In this document: piece after piece, positions 1 to 10,452 of the stretch | How the letters are laid out: every line of letters starts with the position of its first letter | How positions within the stretch are numbered: position 1 is the stretch's first letter | NCBI GenBank assembly: GCA_031292625.1 | Contig: JARLGU010000053.1 | Span: forward strand, 268,190-332,189 | From: Capsulimonadaceae bacterium | GTDB taxonomy: Bacteria > Armatimonadota > Armatimonadia > Armatimonadales > Capsulimonadaceae | DNA: 64,000 bases | Direction: 5' to 3' | Translations under genes and position numbers: made by a program | Notes under the pieces: model-generated | Database searches by the model: none | What the model was told of the DNA's origin: nothing | What the model saw: the letters and a program-made list of their open reading frames with translations, nothing else

Positions 1-173
1 CGTTCGCCGAGGAACGCGGCGAACGGCACGAGACAACGGACATTCAAGAACGTCTTGATAGGGCTTATTCGTGCCACTTGAACCACAAAACCGGGATTGC
101 GCGATCAACGTGTGTTAGAATGGAGAAAGAGAAGAGTCGTGCGCCGGAAGCGCTTATCGGAGGACAGGGACGG

Positions 174-1451
174 ATGGAAGCGACACTTGCCGCGGATCAG
201 CAACAATACGAGCGGGCCGACACGCTTCTGGAGACGGCCTTCAGGCGAGTCGCCGGCGGCCAAGTTGCAGTTCCGAACACGCTGCAGCGAGCGCTGTTCC
301 CGCGCCTGCTCAGCCGTGACAGCGGCCTATTAGTGCCGACGGCTCCGGGCGCCGGACGTTTGGAAGCCGTTTTCGTCCCGTCTCTGACGCGATGGCCGCT
401 GAGCGAGATGCCTCCTCGCCTGTTCATCGTCGCCCCTGACCGCGCGGTGCTCGACGATTACGAATACAGGCTTATTCCTTACGTGCGTTCGCTGGCGGCA
501 TCGGATGGCGTCCCGCGCACCGTCTACATGACGAACGACCCCATGTCTCCGGCATGCCGCAATTATATGCCGGACGGACGCACGGAGCCGCAGGAGTGCG
601 CGCACCCCCTGGACAGTGAAATTGACCTTTTCGTGCTTCGCATGTCTGAGTTTCGAGCGCTGTTTTTCTCGGATGGAATTGTCAAAGGCCTTCCGGAAGC
701 CACGATGCCGCAAGAGATGGATGACGCGTCGCCGCGATCCGACATGCTCTATTTCGACGATGCCCCGGAATATTCGCCCGAACAGTTCGGTTCGTTCCTG
801 CGGCTAATCGAGTTCCTCTTCGCTGAGGACCTCGACATCGTCGTGGGCTCGACAACGTTGCCGCGCGCCGCCATCGAGCAGCTCTCGTTTCTCGAAACGC
901 TCTATGTTCCCGAGGCGAACGACGAGCCCATCCGGACTATTCAGTCGATCGACCGCAAGAGATGGACTCCGCCGGCAATTGCAGCGGCGATTGAGGACGC
1001 GCAATCCGCGGTGCTCATCGCGGAGACCGATGACGAGGCAAATGGCCTCGCCTCCAGCATCTACGAGGCAACCGGCGCGCCGCCGACGCTCTATCTGGCC
1101 TCCATGCCGGCGGATGATCGATTGAGCGTCTACGGCGGACTTCGCACGGCCGAGCGCGAAGGGCGGCGCTATGTTTGCATCGCGGATCCCGCCGTCGCCG
1201 AGGCGGTCGATTTGAGCGCGGATCTCGTGGTTACCGGCGTCTGCTCGCCGGAGAGCCTGGTCCGGCGAGCCGGGCGTTGCAACCGGCGGCGCGAGTTCGC
1301 ATCGGGACGCATTCTCGTCATTACCGAAGAAGCGGAGAAATCGGCCAAGCGATTGTCCAAATACGAAAGTGCGTATACTTCAATGATTCGCGACCTATCC
1401 GAACCAGTCCCTTTCTCGGGCGCGGCCTGGATCGCGTTTATCGGTGCGTAA
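174..1451 (+). CDS. Cas3-like SF2 helicase with degenerate ATPase motifs
   Basis: The 425-residue protein resembles the helicase part of Cas3-type superfamily 2 enzymes. The C-terminal RecA-like half is clearest: a motif V-like AEAVDLSADLVV is followed by SLVRRAGRCNRR, close to the motif VI QRAGRCNR typical of Cas3. Upstream, RLFIVAPDRAVLDDYEYRL matches motif Ia. The Walker A position reads PTAPGAGRLEA, lacking the Lys-Thr of GxGKT, and the DEAH-box position reads YFDDAPEY, so ATP hydrolysis is doubtful. The start at 174 is chosen because GGAGG lies ten bases upstream; the same frame is open without a stop back to base 3, so a longer product beginning outside the window cannot be excluded. 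No cas gene or CRISPR array is visible. The family match is by motif reading; loss of activity is inference. Confidence 0.55.
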   Translation: MEATLAADQQQYERADTLLETAFRRVAGGQVAVPNTLQRALFPRLLSRDSGLLVPTAPGAGRLEAVFVPSLTRWPLSEMPPRLFIVAPDRAVLDDYEYRLIPYVRSLAASDGVPRTVYMTNDPMSPACRNYMPDGRTEPQECAHPLDSEIDLFVLRMSEFRALFFSDGIVKGLPEATMPQEMDDASPRSDMLYFDDAPEYSPEQFGSFLRLIEFLFAEDLDIVVGSTTLPRAAIEQLSFLETLYVPEANDEPIRTIQSIDRKRWTPPAIAAAIEDAQSAVLIAETDDEANGLASSIYEATGAPPTLYLASMPADDRLSVYGGLRTAEREGRRYVCIADPAVAEAVDLSADLVVTGVCSPESLVRRAGRCNRRREFASGRILVITEEAEKSAKRLSKYESAYTSMIRDLSEPVPFSGAAWIAFIGA

Positions 1452-1951
1452 GGAACGCATGCCGCCGGTCACGGGTTCAATTGCGCGACTGGAAAGTGCG
1501 GCAACGCGTTGAAGCGGGCAACCGTTCTTCGCGGAACGGTTCATTGGCGCGTGGCGCGAGCGGACGGCCTTCGTTACACGGCACTAAGGGCGGATTGAGA
1601 ATCAATTGTCTTCGTTTTGACGATTAATGGAACTTGCAGCCTGCCAAGTAGGTTTAAGGCATAGGGGGTTCGGAGATTCTCGTAGACAATATTGCGCCAT
1701 GAGCATCGATTCTTTTTGACGAATGGAAAAAACGGCCTAACGTGGGATGCGCTCAAGCCATAATGGAAATATGATATGCTATAATAGTGTGTGATGAGAA
1801 GTGCGACGCACTGCTTCGCTGAACTGCTTCCCCGACAACACACTGTAGATACGTCTTCCTATGTCTGGCGAGCGAAGACAGATCGGAACTATGAAACCGC
1901 CAGTATGCAACTAACCGTGCCTTCCATGTCGGAAGCAGGAGGTAGAGCGTA
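1452..1951. other. Intergenic region without a supported gene
   Basis: About 500 bases between the helicase-like gene and the small zinc-finger-like gene. No open frame here has both a ribosome binding site and recognisable protein features. The right part is AT-richer and holds an extended -10 promoter motif. Confidence 0.6.
1777..1785 (+). promoter_or_regulatory. Extended -10 promoter motif
   Basis: TGCTATAAT is a perfect extended -10 element in an AT-rich stretch. No good -35 hexamer sits 17 bases upstream, as is tolerated for extended -10 promoters. It lies about 165 bases before the next plus-strand gene. Confidence 0.45.
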
Positions 1952-2323
1952 ATGAGTGGCATTCGAAACTCTTTGCAGTGTCATTGTGGTCAGCGGATCA
2001 TTGCTCGCGATGTGATGCAGACGGGCTTCTACCTGCGGCTTTTTGGACCGAGCTACGTGTATGTCAAATACCGCTGCTCTCGCTGCAAGAAACTGGGCGA
2101 ACAATTCGTCAAGCAGGAAGAGTGGGATGGCGGAATCCTTCGCAACGCCGCAGAGGAAGTTGCCGCCGACGATAAAGAGCGATTTGATACGCTTGGCCCG
2201 ATCGACATCAACGAAGTGATTGACTTTCATTTCCAGCTTGAGAACCTGGGGGATTTGAAAGGGATTGAGCCGCCCCATCCTCCTGCCAAGAAAGTCAAGC
2301 AGCGAAGCTCGACCGAACGGTAG
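1952..2323 (+). CDS. Small protein with putative Cys zinc-binding motifs
   Basis: I do not recognise the family. The 123-residue protein has CHCG near residue 10 and CSRCKK near residue 46, spaced like a four-Cys zinc ribbon, followed by a charged helical stretch and a Pro/Lys-rich tail. A good AGGAGG site lies ten bases before the ATG. It sits upstream of gatC in the same orientation with about 210 bases between, so co-transcription is possible but not shown. A role as a nucleic-acid or protein-binding zinc protein is inference. Confidence 0.6.
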   Translation: MSGIRNSLQCHCGQRIIARDVMQTGFYLRLFGPSYVYVKYRCSRCKKLGEQFVKQEEWDGGILRNAAEEVAADDKERFDTLGPIDINEVIDFHFQLENLGDLKGIEPPHPPAKKVKQRSSTER

Positions 2324-2537
2324 CGGCTGACTAGCTGGCGCATCCGCTAGACAGCAGGGCCTGCCCAATTGCGGGCTAGCGTTCATCTCAGTTTTCTTTT
2401 GCACGCCGCCAGGAAACGTCGCTCCCATTGCGGCGGAATTACTCAGCGGCCCGCAGGCGGCCGGTTCGACGGTCCCGCCCACCCCGCACGTGTCGCTGTT
2501 GGCGCGCTGCGCGGGGAAATCCAGATCGAGAAAGCAA

Positions 2538-2834
2538 ATGGCCACTCAATTGACCACACAGGACGTCGCGAAGGTAGCCGCTTTGGCGCGCCTGGAGCTG
2601 TCCGCCGACGAACAAGAACGGATGAAGTACCAGCTCAACGATATCCTGGATCAGTTTCTAAGCCTTCAAGAGCTTGACACCCAGGATGTCGAGCCGACAT
2701 CGCATTCGCTCCCAATGCGCAATGTCTTCCGGGAGGATGCAGCCCGTCCGTCGCTTCCGAGAGAAGCGGCAACGCGCAATGCGCCTGAAAAGCGGGACGG
2801 AAACTTTATTGTCCCGCAAATTGTTGATGCCTAG
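2538..2834 (+). CDS. gatC: Asp-tRNA(Asn)/Glu-tRNA(Gln) amidotransferase subunit C
   Basis: GatC is the small subunit that stabilises the GatA-GatB complex, which converts misacylated Glu-tRNA(Gln) and Asp-tRNA(Asn) to the correct amide forms. The 98-residue protein has the family pattern: an N-terminal VAKVAALARLELSADEQE helix, then QLNDILDQFLSLQELDT, then VEPTSHSLPMRNVFREDA and a C-terminal FIVPQIVDA. Length is normal for GatC. The frame extends upstream, but homologues begin at this ATG; the ribosome binding site is weak. gatA and gatB are not adjacent. The hpt gene follows 23 bases downstream, so the two are probably co-transcribed. Confidence 0.93.
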   Translation: MATQLTTQDVAKVAALARLELSADEQERMKYQLNDILDQFLSLQELDTQDVEPTSHSLPMRNVFREDAARPSLPREAATRNAPEKRDGNFIVPQIVDA

Positions 2835-2857
2835 GGGAGCGGAGAGTTCGACTTCAC

Positions 2858-3424
2858 ATGCCTGTAGTTTCGAAAAACGATGACGATATTGAGCGAGTCA
2901 TTCTCAGCGAGGAGCAACTCGCAAAACGAGTGACGGAGTTGGCGGAAGAAATCTCTCGCGACTACGCTGGAAAGGATCTGGTCCTGATCGGCATCCTCAA
3001 AGGATGCGTGGTCTTCTTGTCCGACCTGATCCGCAAAATCGATGTCCCACTTTCGTTCGATTTTGTAGCGGTTTCGTCTTACGGAGCGGACACAAAATCC
3101 TCCGGCGTCGTACGGATCCTCAAGGATCTCGACGAAAGCGTCGAAAGCAAGCATGTCCTGGTCGTTGAAGATATCGTCGATACCGGTTTGACGCTCAGAC
3201 TGTCCTACTTACTGGAGAACCTCCGTTCACGGCGCGCAGCAAGCGTCAAGGTTTGTACGCTGCTCGATAAGCCGTCCAGGCGACGCGTCGACGTACCCGT
3301 CGACTATCGCGGTTTTACGGTTGAGGATCAGTTCGTCGTCGGTTATGGCCTTGATTATCAGGGCAAGTATCGAGGCCTACCTTATATTGGGCTCCTGAAG
3401 CCGGAGATTTACGGGGGCGGCTAG
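2858..3424 (+). CDS. hpt: Hypoxanthine phosphoribosyltransferase
   Basis: This purine salvage enzyme transfers the phosphoribosyl group of PRPP to hypoxanthine or guanine, giving IMP or GMP. The 188-residue protein shows the GILKG loop near residue 45, the SSYG flexible-loop motif near 73-76, and the PRPP-binding signature VVEDIVDTGLT near 102-112, where the two acidic residues and TG contact the ribose phosphate. The C-terminal VGYGLDYQGKYRGLPYIG is characteristic of bacterial Hpt. Length is typical. It follows gatC closely, and rho starts about 250 bases downstream. Confidence 0.96.
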   Translation: MPVVSKNDDDIERVILSEEQLAKRVTELAEEISRDYAGKDLVLIGILKGCVVFLSDLIRKIDVPLSFDFVAVSSYGADTKSSGVVRILKDLDESVESKHVLVVEDIVDTGLTLRLSYLLENLRSRRAASVKVCTLLDKPSRRRVDVPVDYRGFTVEDQFVVGYGLDYQGKYRGLPYIGLLKPEIYGGG

Positions 3425-3680
3425 GTTCAATCCGCCCCGCCGCAAAGTATCGGCCTGCCTAAATAGCAAGCCATTATGGTTTAGTACGACCTCGTAACTT
3501 GCGAGGTTCGGGACATTGTCCGCCCTGGAAGGATGGAGTGTCCCATCGCCGGGCGCATGACGCGTTGCGCCGTCGGGCAGTTGCTCGGTATCGACGTACC
3601 GGCGACACTTATCCATTCCTATCCCCAGCACTTGAGTTATGTTTTAGATTATTCGCAATCAACAGGTGAATCACATTCCG

Positions 3681-5225
<1,545 letters not shown>

Positions 5226-5257
5226 ACGCTGGCGTATCACAAGACGATTTGGGCAAG

Positions 5258-5291
5258 CGGCTCGGCTTCGCGGCCGGGCCGTTTGTTTCTT
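5258..5291 (+). terminator. Rho-independent terminator after rho
   Basis: A nine-base-pair GC stem (CGGCTCGGC with GCCGGGCCG, one G-T pair) closes a TTCGCG loop and is followed by TTTGTTTCTT. It lies 33 bases after the rho stop codon. Confidence 0.8.
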
Positions 5292-5325
5292 AAGGCGGCG
5301 GGGTCGCAATCAGGGCCTCCGCCGA

Positions 5326-5355
5326 TTGGCGCTCGCTATCGCGTTGTGGTATATT
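5326..5355 (+). promoter_or_regulatory. Sigma-70-type promoter before the bifunctional nuclease gene
   Basis: TTGGCG and TATATT are separated by 18 bases, between the rho terminator and the next gene. It would give a leader of about 110 bases. Confidence 0.5.
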
Positions 5356-5474
5356 AGTGGGTGTAAATAGTTTGTCATGGGGCAGGAACCAGGTCGATCC
5401 GCACCGTCGTATTCAGGATAAACGGATCGCAAATGGTCAGAAATGGTCCGCGGCAGAGCGGCGAGAGGAAGAAT

Positions 5475-6044
5475 GTGAGTAGCGACTTCAAGGATCTATT
5501 TGGCGAAGATTGGCGACCTCATGACACCAACGACGATCCCCAATCCTCAGGAGAACCGATTACGCCGTCCGACTCCGGAAAGGGCGGCGCTGAGTTTACG
5601 TCGGAGACGGAAAACCAGGGTCCGCGCGCGCTCAACGAAAAGGAAGTCAAGGTCTCTGGAGTTTACCTCCAGCAAGAGCCGGGCATGCCCGCTCAACATT
5701 TTGTCCTGTTGCGCGACAATCGGGGACGCCGCGTGCCGATTTGGGTCGGCCCCTTCGAGGCGTGGGCTATTTCCTTCGCGATCGAGGAGCAGCCGGCCGA
5801 TCGACCTTTGACTCACGACTTAATGAAGATCCTTCTGGAGAAGCTCAACGCCACCGTCGACCGGATAATCATCGACGACCTCTGGCGCGATACCTTCTAC
5901 GCAAAGATCACCGTCGTGACGCCGGATGGCAACTACCTGGAAATCGACGCAAGACCGAGCGACGCCATTGCGCTTGCGCTGAGGGTGCATGCCCCCATCT
6001 ACATGGCCGAATACGTTCTCGAACAGACGGTTCACAAAGAGTAG
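5475..6044 (+). CDS. Bifunctional nuclease family protein (DUF151)
   Basis: The C-terminal two thirds is a DUF151/bifunctional nuclease domain: VYLQQEPGMPAQHFVLLRD, then RRVPIWVGPFEAWAISFAIE, the L-T-H-D-L helix and ARPSDAIALALRVHAPIYM near the end. Members are small homodimeric proteins reported to have DNase/RNase activity in plants, and structurally known from Thermotoga. The first 50 or so residues are acidic and probably disordered. The GTG at 5475 has AGAGGAA at good spacing; an in-frame ATG at 5433 would add 14 residues and is a real alternative. The gene is transcribed alone, between two terminators. Its role in this cell is unknown. Confidence 0.85.
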   Translation: MSSDFKDLFGEDWRPHDTNDDPQSSGEPITPSDSGKGGAEFTSETENQGPRALNEKEVKVSGVYLQQEPGMPAQHFVLLRDNRGRRVPIWVGPFEAWAISFAIEEQPADRPLTHDLMKILLEKLNATVDRIIIDDLWRDTFYAKITVVTPDGNYLEIDARPSDAIALALRVHAPIYMAEYVLEQTVHKE

Positions 6045-6060
6045 CCGCCCGCGAACTAAG

Positions 6061-6106
6061 AGCCCGCCGGAACCGGAGTTTGTCTCCTGGTCCCGGCGGG
6101 CTTTTT
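6061..6106 (+). terminator. Rho-independent terminator
   Basis: AGCCCGCCGG pairs with the matching CCGGCGGGCT arm around an extended, imperfect upper stem, followed by TTTTTCTG. It begins 16 bases after the stop codon of the DUF151 gene and separates it from the converging chemoreceptor gene. Confidence 0.88.
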
Positions 6107-6126
6107 CTGAAATGCGCTCCTGATCC

Positions 6127-7941
6127 CTAGAACTCATCGTACATGCTTGCCGCGTCGCTTAGCCTGAGCGCGGGCTTCGACGACGGGCGGGCGTGACCGT
6201 GTGATATGCTCGCCTTGCCATGCGTCCCCGTAGCCAGTTCGCGGACTTGCTGCGCCGCCGGAGCCTGCGCGACGGAAGCAAGAGACGAGTCCACCTTGAA
6301 GCGGCGAACTTGATCCCGCAAATGCAGCGCTTGCTCGGACATCGTCTGGCTGGCCGCCGTCGCCTCCTCGACAAGCGCCGCGTTCTGCTGCGTAATTTCG
6401 TCCATTGAGATTACGGCCTTGTTTACCTGCTCGATCCCGGCCGACTGCTCCTGGGCGGCGGCAGAGATTCCGGCAATGATCTCGGCAACCTTATCGACGG
6501 AGGCGACGATCTCCGTTAGCTGCTCGCCGCTTTTATTGACAAGCTTGGTGCCTTCTTCGACCTTCCGGGCGCTGTCCTGCACGAGCGTCTTAATCTCCTT
6601 GGCGGCTGTCGAGCTCCTGCCCGCCAGGTTCCGCACTTCGCCGGCTACGACCGCGAAGCCTCGTCCCTGTTCGCCAACCCGCGCAGCCTCGACGGCGGCA
6701 TTGAGCGCCAACAGGTTCGTCTGAAAGGCGATCTCGTCTATCACGGAAACGATCTCCGTGATGCTCCGGCTGGCCTGGCCAATTTCGGCCATCGCGGCCA
6801 CCGCGCTGCTTACGATTGCGCCTCCGCTCTGTGCGACGACGCTCGCTTCCGAAGCGATCCGATTGGCGTCGCGCGCATGTTCGGCGCTCTGCTTCACGAT
6901 GCTGGTCATCTCCTCCATGCTCGCGGCAGTCTCTTCGAGACTCGACGCCTGCTCGGATGTCCGGGCCGACAAATCGTCGTTTCCGGTTGCAACCTCGGCC
7001 GATGAGGACGCAATTGCTTCGGCCGAATTGGCTACGCTGCCGATCAGGGTTGAGAGAGCCGACTGCGCATCGCGGAAGTCCCCGATTGTTCTCTGAGCCT
7101 GGCCGACCATTGAATTTACGGTCGTCGCCAATTCGCCGAACTCGTCCTTGGATCGCACATCTATCGGCGTGGTTCCAGTGGTAATCTTCGTCGTAAGGTC
7201 GCCCTGAGCCGCATCGCGGACCGCCGCGGCAAGGTTAGTCAGGCAGATCCCGTCAAGCGACTTCATGCGGCTTGCGACTTCCGACAGGTTCCGCAAAATG
7301 TATCGGGTGATCGCCAGGCCGATTCCAGCGCAGAAGATCACGAGCGCCAGGAGTATTGCGACCATGGTAGCGCGAGCGGCAACAAAGGTTGCTTGAGATT
7401 GCCTGGCGAGTTGTTGCCCGTGCGCTTTGTTCCATTCCATCATCGTATCAGAGAGATCTCGCACGGCATTGGATGCGGACTGCGAATCAGCGTTGATCGC
7501 TTTGTCTCCAAGCGCCGCATTATTCGTCCAGGCGGCTTTGATGATCTCGTCTTGGAACGAGCGAACTTGAGCCCAGTCATCCCCGAGCTGTTTGGCATTC
7601 TGCTTGTCTTCAACATCCGTCGCAAGCTTAGAGTAAGCCTGCAGGTCTTCGTCCACTTTCACGCCATACGCCTGCGTCTGGTCAATCATCTTGCCGATCG
7701 TCGGTTTGTCCTGCGCAACAATAGCCCGAAGCTCTGAGATGCGATACTGCTTGTAATCGTTAACAAGCTTCGCTAACGTCTGGCTGTTCGCCAGCGACTC
7801 GTTTACGATTTGGCTGCCTGAGTTGTTCAGGGCGGCCATCCGATTGATCGACACAACGCCCGCCACGACCGAGAATGCGACGCATGCGCCGAATGCAAGT
7901 ACGAGCTTTTGAGCTACCTTAAGGTTGATGAGCCACGCCAT
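6127..7941 (-). CDS. Methyl-accepting chemotaxis protein (four-helix-bundle sensor)
   Basis: A 604-residue transmembrane chemoreceptor. It has an N-terminal membrane segment (about residues 12-33), a periplasmic helical region of about 155 residues resembling the 4HB_MCP sensor, a second membrane segment (about 190-212), a HAMP linker, and a signalling domain. The highly conserved hairpin tip reads [20 protein letters not shown] followed by [18 protein letters not shown], which binds CheA and CheW. The C-terminus ends SMYDEF without the NWETF pentapeptide. GGAG lies upstream of the ATG. No che genes are adjacent, so it must feed a pathway encoded elsewhere, possibly type IV pilus chemotaxis; that link is inference. 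The ligand is unknown. Confidence 0.95.
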   Translation of the reverse strand: MAWLINLKVAQKLVLAFGACVAFSVVAGVVSINRMAALNNSGSQIVNESLANSQTLAKLVNDYKQYRISELRAIVAQDKPTIGKMIDQTQAYGVKVDEDLQAYSKLATDVEDKQNAKQLGDDWAQVRSFQDEIIKAAWTNNAALGDKAINADSQSASNAVRDLSDTMMEWNKAHGQQLARQSQATFVAARATMVAILLALVIFCAGIGLAITRYILRNLSEVASRMKSLDGICLTNLAAAVRDAAQGDLTTKITTGTTPIDVRSKDEFGELATTVNSMVGQAQRTIGDFRDAQSALSTLIGSVANSAEAIASSSAEVATGNDDLSARTSEQASSLEETAASMEEMTSIVKQSAEHARDANRIASEASVVAQSGGAIVSSAVAAMAEIGQASRSITEIVSVIDEIAFQTNLLALNAAVEAARVGEQGRGFAVVAGEVRNLAGRSSTAAKEIKTLVQDSARKVEEGTKLVNKSGEQLTEIVASVDKVAEIIAGISAAAQEQSAGIEQVNKAVISMDEITQQNAALVEEATAASQTMSEQALHLRDQVRRFKVDSSLASVAQAPAAQQVRELATGTHGKASISHGHARPSSKPALRLSDAASMYDEF

Positions 7942-8121
7942 TTCTAATGATCTCCTTCTCCGCCTTGATTTGAAACCGTCTCACTCCAGGGGGCGCACCA
8001 GTCTTACTCAAATAAGAGGATGCCTGCCACACAGACGAATAATAGTTGTTAGCAAAATCCAGTTCCGCTTAGTTGGCATATTGAGAATATTCTGGTATTT
8101 TGGCGAGTTTCTTGTAGAGCC

Positions 8122-8808
8122 CTATTTCGCGGCGTCTCTTGCCATTTTTATCTCTCGCGCAAGTGGTCGCCTCGCTTGTTCACGAATCCGGTTTACGAGT
8201 TGCTTGGAGATGCCCATTTGCCGCCCTGCCTCTAGCAAACCCTCCCCATCGTAAAGACGCTCGAGCACCGCGCAATTTCGAGCGGCGCTCCGTCCGGTTT
8301 GGGAGTCGAGGACGACCCTGAGCAGACGCCTTCCCTCGATCTCGCCCAAAACCGTCTCTTCGATGCTCCGCTCTGCAAGGTCGCCAAGAGCCTGGGCGTC
8401 CTCTTGCGGCAAGGCGTTCAAGGAGACGTTCTCCTCCGACCAATCCCGCTTTTGCCGTCTCGCGAATCGGCACATATGTTCGCATTCCCTGCGCACGCCA
8501 TACCAAATGTACGTCGTCAGCCGGGCATTGCGCGAGGGATCGAATTGCCGGATCGCACTCATCGCGCCGATAACCGCAACCGCATAGACATCCTCGTGCT
8601 CGTGCCCCGGGATCCGCCAGGCAGCCGCGCATCGACGGATCCAACGCTCGTGACGCATAAGCAGCGTTGAGAGCGCGCGCTGATCTCCCGCCTGCGCCAA
8701 CCGGCAAACCGCTGCGTCGGGCAACAGGTTGTAACGCGGCCGCGCCCCGCCTTCGCCTTCCTGTTCCGCACGCACCGATTCCTGTAACGCCGCATCGTCA
8801 TTTTCCAT
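8122..8808 (-). CDS. Sigma-70 family RNA polymerase sigma factor
   Basis: The 228-residue protein has a sigma region 2 pattern: AGDQRALSTLLMRHERWIRR, then EDVYAVAVIGAMSAIRQFDP and RLTTYIWYGVRRECE, matching regions 2.1-2.4 (core binding and -10 recognition). The C-terminal part contains a region 4-like helix-turn-helix, LEAGRQMGISKQLVNRIRE. The start at 8808 is chosen for a GGAGG site eight bases upstream; the frame extends 12 codons further. It resembles the small stand-alone sigma factors of Firmicutes and phages more than a typical ECF factor, since the spacer is long and charged. No anti-sigma gene is adjacent. It is divergent from the XRE/ImmA-like pair. Target promoters are unknown. Confidence 0.8.
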   Translation of the reverse strand: MENDDAALQESVRAEQEGEGGARPRYNLLPDAAVCRLAQAGDQRALSTLLMRHERWIRRCAAAWRIPGHEHEDVYAVAVIGAMSAIRQFDPSRNARLTTYIWYGVRRECEHMCRFARRQKRDWSEENVSLNALPQEDAQALGDLAERSIEETVLGEIEGRRLLRVVLDSQTGRSAARNCAVLERLYDGEGLLEAGRQMGISKQLVNRIREQARRPLAREIKMARDAAK

Positions 8809-8853
8809 CACAATCCTCCTCGCCAACCAAACCGCCGGCAGCACGAAAACTGC

Positions 8854-8882
8854 TGGACAGGATAATCAACATCTGGTATAAT
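8854..8882 (+). promoter_or_regulatory. Promoter for the XRE/ImmA-like pair
   Basis: TGGACA and TATAAT are separated by 17 bases, about 120 bases before the XRE gene, followed by two matched inverted repeats that look like operators. Confidence 0.6.
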
Positions 8883-8903
8883 ACGTACAGACGTTCGATA
8901 TAG

Positions 8904-8965
8904 ATATTGCTAATATACCCGTCAGCAAGACAAATGTTCAATTATTTAGCTAATATTTAAAATAT
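8904..8965 (+). promoter_or_regulatory. Twin inverted-repeat operators ATATT-N3-AATAT
   Basis: Two perfect inverted repeats of identical arm sequence, ATATT-GCT-AATAT (8904-8916) and ATATT-TAA-AATAT (8953-8965), lie 49 bases apart between the promoter and the XRE start. GCTAATAT occurs at both sites. Their location just downstream of the -10 fits repression by the XRE protein itself. Confidence 0.55.
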
Positions 8966-9002
8966 CAATCATGAAGATCAAGAAATTGTTCACAATAATT
9001 AT

Positions 9003-9488
9003 ATGATGCCGCCACGCAAGGACAACCCGGAAGGAGAGATTCCTGAGTTCGCGCGGTTGGTGCGCGAGGCGATGACGCCTGTGGACGAGTTTGGCGTCGC
9101 TGGCCGCCGAATGACCGCGCGGACGGCGGCTCGGATCACCGGCATTAGCCTTGGCACGATCAACTCCATGGCGCACGGCGTCCGGCCAAAGGCGAGCCTG
9201 CTGATCAAGTTCGCCGGCGCGCTCGGGGCGCCAGCGACGCCGTTGCTTGCCGCAGCCGGATACCTTCCAGAGGCGCCGCTAGCGGAGATCAAACCCGCCG
9301 CGGAAGACGCGATTTCGATAACGGATCCGGACGAGGCGAAGATCGTCGCGCGCTATAGAAACCTCCCGCCGGATCGAAAGCGCATGGCTAGGCGCCTGCT
9401 TTCGGCCCTAGAAGCGGACGACAACAGCTTCGACGGCTACGACGAGGGCGAGGGCGACCCGCCGCCGCCATCGACGCGCCGTGCATAG
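9003..9488 (+). CDS. XRE-like helix-turn-helix regulator
   Basis: The 161-residue protein has a helix-turn-helix in its first half: ARLVREAMTP, then RMTARTAARITGISLGTINS and MAHGVRPKASLLIKFAGAL, the usual Cro/CI-like arrangement. The middle holds a PxPLLAAAGYLPE linker seen in ImmR-like regulators, and the tail is acidic and Pro-rich. Two adjacent ATG codons (9003, 9006) are possible starts. The ImmA/IrrE-like gene follows by 10 bases, the standard pairing in which a metallopeptidase cleaves the repressor. Two inverted repeats upstream are likely its operators. The target genes beyond its own operon are unknown. Confidence 0.78.
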   Translation: MMPPRKDNPEGEIPEFARLVREAMTPVDEFGVAGRRMTARTAARITGISLGTINSMAHGVRPKASLLIKFAGALGAPATPLLAAAGYLPEAPLAEIKPAAEDAISITDPDEAKIVARYRNLPPDRKRMARRLLSALEADDNSFDGYDEGEGDPPPPSTRRA

Positions 9489-9498
9489 AGGGAGCCGC

Positions 9499-10095
9499 AT
9501 GAGTCGACGTACACAATCCAATCGCCCAGCTTGCACATCGGATGGAAGCAGCGATCCGACCGGCTTAACAGCCTATTGCGCCCATAGAATCGCGGAAACG
9601 ATTATCGCGCGAAGCGGCAGCCGTCGCTTCGCGACGACTGACGCTCTGCGGCAATGGATCCGCCTGGAATTTGGCGTGCGAATTCGCGCTGAAAAGGTGG
9701 ATGTCGCCGAAACGGGCCGCCTGGAGCGTTCCGATCGCGATGGCGCGCTGGAGATTGTGTTTAATGTCGCGCAGCGGCCAAAGCGGCAAATGCGCATTCT
9801 GATTCACGAGCTAGCCGAGTGGATCTGCTTCACGCGATCGGGAGTCGCCGACGAAATCCAACCGCTGAAAGCGCTGCCTGACGCCCTGCCCGCCAATTTC
9901 CGTCACGATGTCGCCGTTGAGGTCGAAGAGCGGGTCGCGCGCATCTGGCAAATCGATGACTACGCGAGCAGCTTCAGCGTCTACGATCGCCTGCGAATCG
10001 CGTCGCCCTACGGCGCATGCCCCGCGAAGTACACACTCGGCGACGGACAGCCGGAAGCGGAATGCGCCGATCCGCTCGAGGACGCTTGTCTGTAG
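9499..10095 (+). CDS. ImmA/IrrE-like putative metallopeptidase with HELAE motif
   Basis: The 198-residue protein carries QMRILIHELAEWI at about residues 95-107, in the position of the ImmA/IrrE zinc-binding helix (normally HEXXH). The second His is replaced by Glu (HELAE). A downstream VAVEVEERVARIW helix corresponds to the third-ligand helix of the family. GAGGGAG lies just before the ATG at 9499, and the gene follows the XRE regulator by 10 bases. ImmA-type proteins cleave their partner XRE repressor in response to DNA damage or signals; that role here is inference from the pairing. With only one canonical His, the protein may bind metal differently or act only as a sensor. Confidence 0.65.
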   Translation: MSRRTQSNRPACTSDGSSDPTGLTAYCAHRIAETIIARSGSRRFATTDALRQWIRLEFGVRIRAEKVDVAETGRLERSDRDGALEIVFNVAQRPKRQMRILIHELAEWICFTRSGVADEIQPLKALPDALPANFRHDVAVEVEERVARIWQIDDYASSFSVYDRLRIASPYGACPAKYTLGDGQPEAECADPLEDACL

Positions 10096-10144
10096 TTAAA
10101 AGCGCGCGTAGTAAAATCAAGATGCTATGTAAGACGGCTTCGTC

Positions 10145-10310
10145 GATCGCCGTTGTGATTGCGGCGCGGGCGAGACCGGTCCGTGACCGGCGGACCTCAG
10201 CTACAAACGCCGTACGCGTGTCGACGCGGCTTCGTAGATCGCCGCCGTGAACGAGGCGCGCGCAAAAAAATGCCCCGGCGGCACGAGCCATCCTGAATCC
10301 TGTCCTCGGT
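10145..10310 (-). repeat. Partial copy of the dispersed intergenic repeat
   Basis: Read on the minus strand, this segment begins with the repeat head (GGATGGCTCGTGCCGCCGGG, then a GGGGCATTTTTTTGCGCGCG block and CCTCGTTCACGGCG). It includes the variant with the internal CCGGTC/GACCGG palindrome also found near 38.5 kb. It fills much of the gap before mutL and lacks the repeat tail. Confidence 0.7.
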
Positions 10311-10452
10311 ATGCCCATTCGTTACACAGCCTGTTAGCGAACGCCCAAGGCAAAAGTAACCAAACGCAATTCCGGGCGGAAACGCGAATAGGGCCAGGCG
10401 AGACGTTTGCCGCATCCATGTTGACGCGGCTTGTCAAAGGTATACTAGCACG

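Noticed and set aside
9565..9807. Minus-strand frames opposite the ImmA-like gene
   Set aside because: Shadows of the plus-strand gene, which has a clear start and operon position.
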